A DNA stretch of 14,658 bases from Alphaproteobacteria bacterium MarineAlpha9_Bin7 (lineage in GTDB: Bacteria; Pseudomonadota; Alphaproteobacteria; UBA7887): positions 1 through 14,658 of the forward strand of contig PTKD01000026.1 in assembly GCA_002938115.1 (NCBI GenBank). Direction: 5' to 3'. Under the pieces are notes generated by a model that was not told the DNA's origin, searched no databases, and saw only the letters and a list, made by a program, of their open reading frames with translations. Shown here in pieces: positions 13,909-14,658 of the stretch (positions within the stretch are counted from its first letter, which is position 1; each line of letters begins with the position of its first letter). The position numbers and the translations under genes were made by a program.

Positions 13909-14658
13909 ATGGCACAATATCGATCTGACGAAGGGAAAATTACCACTGAAGAGAAAGAAGCTTTGCTTTTGATCGCTATTGACCGCCCGGAAAAATTGAA
14001 CGGGTTCACCCCTAAGATGATGAAAGAGCTAGCTGAGGCCTACAGCAAACTCGAACTCGGAGATTATCGATGCGGTATCCTTTATGCGGAAGGCGATAAT
14101 TTCACTGCGGGGCTAGACCTTCCCGAAATGGCACCTTACATCCGTGCGGGGAAGACGGTCATATCGGAAGAATGTGTGGATCCGTTTAATTTGCGTCCGC
14201 CCCTTCGACGGACGCCGTTAGTAGTGGCGGTCCAGGGTTTTTGTTACACCTTGGGCATTGAGGTGATGCTCGCTGCAGATATCGTTATAGCGGCGGCCAA
14301 CACTCGTTTTAGTCAACTTGAAGTTAAGCGCGGCATAATGGCCACGGGTGGTGCGACCATCCGAATGCCGGAGCGATCAGGTTGGGGTAATGCGATGCGG
14401 TATTTATTAACAGGAGATGAATTTGATGCAGAAACAGCCCTTCGTTTAAACCTTATTCAGGAGATTGTGGAGACAGGTAACCAATTAAATCGTGCAATAG
14501 ATATTGCCTCGAAAATAGCTGAACAGGCTCCGCTTGCTGTCAGTCAGACCATTGTTTCGTCACGCCTTGCGGCGGCGGAGGGGCCAGTTGCGGCTGCTGC
14601 ACAGTTCAAGGAAGTGCAAACCAAGCTAATGGACAGCGTCGACGCCGAGGAGGGAGTT
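13909..14658 (+). CDS. Enoyl-CoA hydratase/isomerase family protein, 3' end missing
   Basis: The open frame of 250 codons starts at the ATG at 13909, preceded by AAGGGG at normal spacing, and runs off the window; about 10-20 residues are probably missing. It is a crotonase-fold protein. IDRPEKLNGF (24-33) is the N-terminal signature and FTAGLDL (65-71) is the first oxyanion-hole loop. The helix with Glu118 (TLGIEVMLAAD) and SQLEVKRGI with Glu138 match the two catalytic glutamates of enoyl-CoA hydratase, with the correct 20-residue spacing. Hydration of a 2-enoyl-CoA is therefore plausible, though chain length and pathway are unknown. The usual ALGGG loop before the first Glu is YTLGI. It is divergent from the frameshifted dehydrogenase gene, 128 bases away. 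Confidence 0.88.
   Translation, partial: MAQYRSDEGKITTEEKEALLLIAIDRPEKLNGFTPKMMKELAEAYSKLELGDYRCGILYAEGDNFTAGLDLPEMAPYIRAGKTVISEECVDPFNLRPPLRRTPLVVAVQGFCYTLGIEVMLAADIVIAAANTRFSQLEVKRGIMATGGATIRMPERSGWGNAMRYLLTGDEFDAETALRLNLIQEIVETGNQLNRAIDIASKIAEQAPLAVSQTIVSSRLAAAEGPVAAAAQFKEVQTKLMDSVDAEEGV

Noticed and set aside
13781..13915. An N-terminal extension of the dehydrogenase beyond the ATG at 13780
   Set aside because: The ATG at 13780 has a GAGGAG upstream and gives a standard SDR N-terminus; the extension resembles nothing and overlaps the hydratase start.

Overview
The window reads as chromosomal DNA of an alphaproteobacterium, probably an uncultured or marine Rhodospirillales-like lineage; the lineage below class level is inference. 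G+C is roughly one half by eye. Three things point to this class: the order rpmH-rnpA-yidD-yidC-engB-argB followed by a HAD nucleotidase gene and dapD; a hemC-hemD-mitofilin-hemY heme operon divergent from tsaD-gpsA; and a HemY that ends in a four-cysteine knuckle. No tRNA, rRNA, CRISPR array, insertion sequence or phage gene was seen. No gene-free stretch exceeds 300 bases; the longest is 382-605 (224 bases).

Layout. At 1-381 (minus) is the N-terminal part of a TVP38/TMEM64-type membrane protein, cut by the window edge. From 606 to 6490 (plus) runs a compact cluster. It has ribosomal protein L34 behind a near-consensus sigma70 promoter, RNase P protein, YidD and YidC (membrane protein insertion), the GTPase EngB/YihA (ribosome assembly), acetylglutamate kinase ArgB, a HAD pyrimidine 5'-nucleotidase-like protein and DapD (lysine/diaminopimelate synthesis). 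At 6509-8563 (minus), tsaD-gpsA faces dapD tail to tail with only 18 bases between. At 8679-12964 (plus) is hemC, hemD, a mitofilin/Mic60-like coiled-coil membrane protein and hemY. At 13009-13780 (minus) is a short-chain dehydrogenase gene split by a one-base frameshift. Divergent from it, at 13909 to the window end (plus), is an enoyl-CoA hydratase lacking only its C-terminus.

How the genes work together. The first cluster joins translation (L34, tRNA 5' maturation, EngB) to membrane protein biogenesis (YidD/YidC), then to arginine and lysine/peptidoglycan precursor synthesis. TsaD (t6A tRNA modification) and GpsA (glycerol-3-phosphate for phospholipids) form a two-gene unit. HemC and HemD make uroporphyrinogen III from porphobilinogen; the two downstream membrane proteins are the usual alphaproteobacterial companions of these genes. 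The dehydrogenase and hydratase at the right end look like a separate accessory acyl-CoA or lipid metabolism locus.

I found no clearly new system. The items most worth a second look are the frameshifted dehydrogenase, the Mic60-like protein in the heme operon, and the altered oxyanion-hole loop of the hydratase.
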